Part shown: in pieces, positions 59,810 through 64,000 of the stretch
Numbering within the stretch: the stretch's first letter is position 1
Layout: every line of letters begins with the position of its first letter
Source: Bacteroidota bacterium
GTDB taxonomy: Bacteria > Bacteroidota > Bacteroidia > Sphingobacteriales > Sphingobacteriaceae
Length of the DNA stretch: 64,000 bases
Reading direction: 5' to 3'
NCBI GenBank assembly: GCA_023427985.1
Contig: JAEYZM010000022.1
Location: forward strand, 33,920 to 97,919
Made by a program: the position numbers and the translations under genes
Notes under the pieces: model-generated
Told to the model about the DNA's origin: nothing
Databases searched by the model: none
What the model saw: only the letters and a program-made list of their open reading frames with translations

Positions 59810-60235
59810 TTATTCTGAGAGTTTACAAAGTGTCAACCAAAACTCTTCTATTTTTAAGATTGCTTTTAAAAAATCTTCAATTTCAATTGGTTTAGTGATA
59901 TAGCAATTGGTATAATTTTCGTAAGCTTTATTAATATCGTTTGGATTTGATGATGTAGTTAAAATAATTACTGGTATCTTTTTCAAATCTGGATCACTTT
60001 TTATATCGCTAAGCACTTCATGTCCATTATGAATTGGGATGTTTATATCGAGAAGAATTAAATCGGGTCGCTCAACATCGGCATAAATATTTTTTTTGTA
60101 TAAGAAGTCCATTGCTTCCTGACCATTTCTAACTACAGATATTCTAGTTTTTATTCTACTTTCTGCAAATGCATCGAGTGTTAGAACAATATCGCCTTCA
60201 TTATCTTCTACTAAAAGTATATGAACTTCCTTCAT
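59810..60235 (-). CDS. Single-domain response regulator (Rcp1-like)
   Basis: 141 residues, only a receiver domain. VEDNEGD holds the acidic pocket at the N terminus, Asp63 in LLDINIP is the phosphorylation site, ILTTSSN has the Thr switch, and YITKPIEIEDF holds the late Lys. Its length and NEGDIVLT pattern match phytochrome-associated Rcp1-like regulators, which have no output domain. It sits 6 bases after the multi-PAS kinase, whose HisKA/HATPase is of the type that phosphorylates such regulators. Confidence 0.93.
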   Translation of the reverse strand: MKEVHILLVEDNEGDIVLTLDAFAESRIKTRISVVRNGQEAMDFLYKKNIYADVERPDLILLDINIPIHNGHEVLSDIKSDPDLKKIPVIILTTSSNPNDINKAYENYTNCYITKPIEIEDFLKAILKIEEFWLTLCKLSE

Positions 60236-60241
60236 GTTAAA

Positions 60242-63200
60242 TTATTTTAAAATTGTGAAATAAAATGTACTACCATTGCCTGGTTCTGAATCGAGCCAAA
60301 TTTTTCCTCCCCAGGATTCAATGTGTTTTTTTACGATTGACAGACCTATACCGGTTCCTTCATATTTATCTCTATTGTGTAATCGTTGAAAGATTACAAA
60401 AATTTTATCGAAGTATTTTTTGTCAATTCCAATGCCATTATCTTTAACACTTACTAACCATTTATCAGTATCTTCTTCAACATTAATTTCGATAATAGGA
60501 TTTAAATTATCTTTAGAGTATTTTAACGCATTGTCAATTAAACTATGTAAGGTTTGAGTTAGAGGGACTCTAAAAGTTTTTACTGCGCATAAATTTTTAT
60601 ATACGATGTGTGCCGATTTTTCTTCTATTATTTTTCTTCGAAGTGCCTTATAATCATCTAATATTTCTTGCAATTTGATTTCTTCCAGAGTGTCGTCGTG
60701 AATACCAGCTCTTGAATAATCTAATAAATCTAGAATAATTTTTTTCATTCGTTTAGCACCATCGGTTGCAAAATGAATGTATTGATGTGCTTTTTCATCG
60801 AGTTGGTCGCCATACTTTCTTTTTAGCTGGTCCATGAAACTTGAAACCATGCGCAATGGTTCTTGTAAATCATGAGAAGTAATAAATGCAAATTGCTCTA
60901 ATTCTTCATTTGCGATTTTTAGTTTTTGGACATTCTGACTTAGTTCTTTATTTAAATTTTCTAACGCTCTATTATATTCATTTTTATAAGTAATATCGCG
61001 CATTGCGCCAATCATTCTTACAGCTTCATTTTTTTCATTACGTATTAAAACGCCACGATCCACTACATCGGCATAAGTGCCATCTGCTTTTTTATATCTA
61101 TATTCTTCTTCCCAATAAATGGAATTATTTGATTTTATAAAATCTTGTATTGATTTGTAAATTTTTTCACGTTCAGATTCATGAAGATGATTGGTCCAGG
61201 ATTCGATAGAGACATTGAATCGTTCAACATCGTAACCAAAAAGCGTATTAAATCCAGTTCCCCAATACACTGAGTTATCGATTAGATTCCAGTCCCAAAT
61301 TGCTTCATTTGTTGCTTCAGTTACTTTTTGGAAACGTTCATTTGCCTCTCTAATTTTAATATCGGCTTCCTTTCGAATAGTAATATCTTTGAAGTAAACG
61401 GAGAGGCCATTTGCACTAGGATAAGCAGTGACTTCGAACCATTTGTTAAGCACCGGATTCTTGTCTTCAAATGAAACTATTTCTCCCGTCTCTTTTGCTT
61501 TATGATACATTCTATAGAAATCTGAATCAAGAATATAATCGTATTCTTCCCAAAGATTTCTACCAATTATTTCTTCTTTTTTCTTGAATAAAACTTCTTC
61601 TGCTACTCTATTCCAATAGGTTACTACCCAATTGTTATCTACTGCAAAGAATGCATCACCAATACTTTCAAGAATTTGATTGCGTTCATCGTATGCTTTT
61701 TTAAGACGTTCATCTGCTTCTTTTCTATGCGTAATATCTCTGAAAAAAACGGTTAAGCCCTCTTCACTTGGATAAGCGTTTACTTCTAACCAAATACCAT
61801 AATAATCTTCAAAGGTTATGGGCTGACCAGTTTCTAAGACTTTATTATAGTTTGAGAAAGATGGTAGATTTACTGCATCTGGGAATTTATCCCATAAGTT
61901 ATTTCCAATTAATTCCTCTCGTTTTATATTTAGTAAGATTTCTGCCGATTTATTCCAATATGTGACTGTAAAGTTTTTATCAACAGTAAAAAACGCATCT
62001 GCAATACTTTCTATAATATTTGTTTTTTCAAGATATGCTTTACTTAATGCATCTTCAGACTTTTTCTTTTCATTAATGTTTTTGAAGTATACTGATAAGC
62101 CATTTAAAGATGCATAAGCATTTACATCATACCAACAATTATCACCAGGGAAAAAATATTCGGTGCTCATACTTTTTCCTGTAGCCATAACTTGTTCGTA
62201 TACGTCAACAATAAGTGTGTTTTTGGCCTCGGGAAACAATTCCCAAATATTTTTACCAATTACATCTTTTGCTCTTTTATTAAGTAAATTTTCAGCTTCT
62301 TTATTAAAATATGTAAAATTCCAATTGCTATCTAAAGCAAAAAATGCATCGGATATACTTCCTAAAATTTCTGCTAATCGGAGTTCTAATTGTTTGTTTT
62401 TGTGAATATCCTGAAAGCTACCGTATAATCGAACTGCTTCGTTATTTATAAATTCCGCTTGTCCTATCGAACGAACCCACAATTCATTTCCTTTAGCTGT
62501 AATTAATACGGCTTCAAAATCGAATGGTATGTTTTCTTTTATTGCGGCTTCTAGCTGTGAGGATACTAATTCTCTAAAATCTTCTCTATAATAATTAATA
62601 CCATCTTCAACAGAAGGTATATAAACAAGCGGGTCAGTTTCGTGCATTTGATGCACCATCGTTGACCAATACAATGTATTGGTTTTAATGTTATATTCCC
62701 ACCCACCAATTCTAGCTAACTTGCCAGCTTCATCTAATATATCATTTAGATTTTTTTCATGTGTAAAGTCTTTTGCAGTGCAATAGATAATTCCTTCTTC
62801 TATTATAAGATTGCATGTCCAGCTTAACCAAATCACCTTGCCTGATTTAGAAATTAATCTATTTTTAAATGAAAATACACTAGATGTTGCCTCAGATTTT
62901 TGTAGATATTTAATTACGATGTTTTTATCGTCAGGATGTAAAATATTTACAATAGAAGTATTGAATAATTCGTTTTCTTCATACTCAAAAAGTTTTTCTG
63001 CGCTTGGGTTTAATTTTATAATTTTTCCGTTTTTATCAAGTACGCAGATGATATCTGGTACCGATTTATACATGAGTTCGAATTCACTCTCTAATTTTTT
63101 CCTACTTATTTCGGAACCTAAATGTTTATCTAGCTTTGTTAGTATGTTTGTTAATGTACTTACTTCGTTTTTACTTTTTGTAGTACCTACAACAAGTACG

Positions 63201-64000
63201 GCTACGGAATCATTGTTATGAGTCAAGGGTATACCTATAACTGTATTTATACCGCTAGCATAAGCCGATCTATTTCTAATAAAATTTTTATTATTTGAAA
63301 TTTGTTCCCAAACTTCTAGACATTTATTTGTCCATACAAATCCAGGTAATCCTTTATCTATTGGAATACTTTTGAAGTATTTTTGATTTACGTAAAATTC
63401 TTTTCCCGCTTCGTCGACATACACATTATAGCTCATCCTTAAATTTAAACGCTCAATGTCTGGTAGCCATAATTCTGCAAAACTAAACTGAGTGAAATGT
63501 GCGATAGCCTCACACATTTTTTTAATTGCATTTTCTAATACATTTTCCTCATTGAATGCAATGCTAATTTTAGATAATAGGTTTTTCTCAATATCGGCAT
63601 TCACTCGTTCTGTTACATCTCTTGAATTCGCGACAATCCCATTTATTGCAGGATTATCGAACATATCTGTTAATACAGTTTCAACCCACCGCCATTCATT
63701 ATTTTTATTTTTAAATCTAAAGGGTTCTGTTGTAACTTTTTTTAATTCGGAAATTGTTAGTAGAGATGCAATAGTTTTGTCTTTATCTTCTGGATGTATA
63801 AAATCGAATGCATTTTTACCTATAAAATATTCAGGTTCTATTCCTAAAATTGAACTAGAAGTTGAGCTGACATATTTATAATTTCCCTCTGTATCGAGTA
63901 TTGCGATTAAATCAGATCCTTCTTGCACCAATGCCTTAAATCGCATTTCACTAGATTTTATAATTTCCTCTTCTTTTAATTTCTCTGATCCGTTTCTAGC
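60242..64000 (-). CDS. Multi-PAS/GAF sensor histidine kinase, 5' end outside window
   Basis: At least 1,252 residues; the frame is open to the window edge, and 18 codons (coiled-coil like, LKEEEIIKSSE) precede the first visible Met at 63946. Numbering from that Met: PAS 2-115, GAF 118-280, PAS 287-398, PAS 403-520, PAS 524-628, PAS 642-744, PAS 756-862, PAS 868-990, HisKA with His1025 in ITSHDLQEP, and HATPase with Asn1139, DNGIGID 1169-1175 and GTGIGLS 1197-1203. PAS 4-6 are near-repeats (SISDAFFALD, SIADAFFTVD, SIGDAFFAVD). There are no membrane segments in view, so the visible part looks cytosolic. It heads the operon with the receiver and REC-PAS genes. Confidence 0.9.
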   Translation of the reverse strand, partial: ARNGSEKLKEEEIIKSSEMRFKALVQEGSDLIAILDTEGNYKYVSSTSSSILGIEPEYFIGKNAFDFIHPEDKDKTIASLLTISELKKVTTEPFRFKNKNNEWRWVETVLTDMFDNPAINGIVANSRDVTERVNADIEKNLLSKISIAFNEENVLENAIKKMCEAIAHFTQFSFAELWLPDIERLNLRMSYNVYVDEAGKEFYVNQKYFKSIPIDKGLPGFVWTNKCLEVWEQISNNKNFIRNRSAYASGINTVIGIPLTHNNDSVAVLVVGTTKSKNEVSTLTNILTKLDKHLGSEISRKKLESEFELMYKSVPDIICVLDKNGKIIKLNPSAEKLFEYEENELFNTSIVNILHPDDKNIVIKYLQKSEATSSVFSFKNRLISKSGKVIWLSWTCNLIIEEGIIYCTAKDFTHEKNLNDILDEAGKLARIGGWEYNIKTNTLYWSTMVHQMHETDPLVYIPSVEDGINYYREDFRELVSSQLEAAIKENIPFDFEAVLITAKGNELWVRSIGQAEFINNEAVRLYGSFQDIHKNKQLELRLAEILGSISDAFFALDSNWNFTYFNKEAENLLNKRAKDVIGKNIWELFPEAKNTLIVDVYEQVMATGKSMSTEYFFPGDNCWYDVNAYASLNGLSVYFKNINEKKKSEDALSKAYLEKTNIIESIADAFFTVDKNFTVTYWNKSAEILLNIKREELIGNNLWDKFPDAVNLPSFSNYNKVLETGQPITFEDYYGIWLEVNAYPSEEGLTVFFRDITHRKEADERLKKAYDERNQILESIGDAFFAVDNNWVVTYWNRVAEEVLFKKKEEIIGRNLWEEYDYILDSDFYRMYHKAKETGEIVSFEDKNPVLNKWFEVTAYPSANGLSVYFKDITIRKEADIKIREANERFQKVTEATNEAIWDWNLIDNSVYWGTGFNTLFGYDVERFNVSIESWTNHLHESEREKIYKSIQDFIKSNNSIYWEEEYRYKKADGTYADVVDRGVLIRNEKNEAVRMIGAMRDITYKNEYNRALENLNKELSQNVQKLKIANEELEQFAFITSHDLQEPLRMVSSFMDQLKRKYGDQLDEKAHQYIHFATDGAKRMKKIILDLLDYSRAGIHDDTLEEIKLQEILDDYKALRRKIIEEKSAHIVYKNLCAVKTFRVPLTQTLHSLIDNALKYSKDNLNPIIEINVEEDTDKWLVSVKDNGIGIDKKYFDKIFVIFQRLHNRDKYEGTGIGLSIVKKHIESWGGKIWLDSEPGNGSTFYFTILK

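Noticed and set aside
1..64000. CRISPR arrays, prophage, insertion sequences, tRNA and rRNA genes
   Set aside because: I looked through all intergenic gaps and found no spaced repeats, transposase or integrase frames, cloverleaf-like sequences or rRNA motifs.

Overview
The window is AT-rich chromosomal DNA from a member of the Bacteroidetes (Bacteroidota). The evidence is: two gliding-motility genes (gldD, gldE) linked to mutY and ssb; PorX, a regulator of the type IX secretion system (T9SS); four secreted proteins with a T9SS type A C-terminal sorting domain; a fused lpxC-fabZ gene; a DUF6029/Omp28 cluster; a 29-residue basic protein of the AURKAIP1/COX24 type; almost no Shine-Dalgarno sequences; and several sites matching the Bacteroidetes promoter pattern TTTG - about 19-21 nt - TAnnTTTG. 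Both ends cut through genes: an Xaa-Pro aminopeptidase on the left and a very large multi-PAS histidine kinase on the right. I saw no rRNA, tRNA, CRISPR array, insertion sequence or prophage. No stretch over about 215 bases lacks a gene; the longest gaps (32717-32931, 24463-24660, 15640-15819, 25924-26061) hold only promoters, palindromes or terminators.

Layout. 1-4292 (minus): an amino-acid/peptide set (epimerase-like SDR, tryptophan 2,3-dioxygenase, alanine dehydrogenase-like protein, Xaa-Pro aminopeptidase). 4366-10084: an arginase-fold protein convergent with a membrane hybrid histidine kinase, then an AsmA-like protein. 10122-12158 (minus): a compact operon rhodanese - GNAT - fabD - tsaE. 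12229-14858: amino-acid permease and serine-hydrolase lipoprotein. 14938-20973: an extracytoplasmic thiol-redox island (cysteine-bearing T9SS cargo, T9SS-secreted CxxC protein, TlpA-like thioredoxin, DUF6029 protein, Omp28-like lipoprotein). 21014-24462 (minus): mutY-ssb-gldE-gldD. 24661-27615: HU, TPR protein, 29-residue ribosome-associated candidate, RNase G. 27730-30363: M28 and M20 peptidases. 30431-32716 (minus): pyruvate dehydrogenase E2 and E1 alpha, with no E1 beta beside them. 32932-37255: NlpC/P60 hydrolase, T9SS repeat protein, membrane-anchored MutS-domain ATPase, small lipoprotein. 37271-40257 (minus): lipase and HtrA protease. 40383-47939: dapF, SNF2 helicase, bioY, O-methyltransferase, M16 peptidase, MscS channel. 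47940-51253: large BNR/VPS10-type T9SS protein and 5-formyl-THF cyclo-ligase. 51287-57113 (minus): HD hydrolase - lpxD - lpxC/fabZ - lpxA - ABC ATPase - efp. 57174-64000: PorX, convergent with a three-gene phosphorelay-like operon.

How the genes work together. Much of the window serves the cell envelope: lipid A synthesis (lpxD, lpxC/fabZ, lpxA), fatty acid supply (fabD, fabZ), peptidoglycan precursor and turnover (dapF, NlpC/P60), envelope quality control (HtrA, AsmA-like), gliding and T9SS (GldD, GldE, PorX) and T9SS cargo. Central metabolism is represented by pyruvate dehydrogenase, alanine dehydrogenase and tryptophan dioxygenase. The best candidates for something under-described are the redox island at 14938-20973 and the kinase/receiver/kinase-like operon at 58770-64000 next to porX. 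All function calls come from reading motifs; none was checked against a database.
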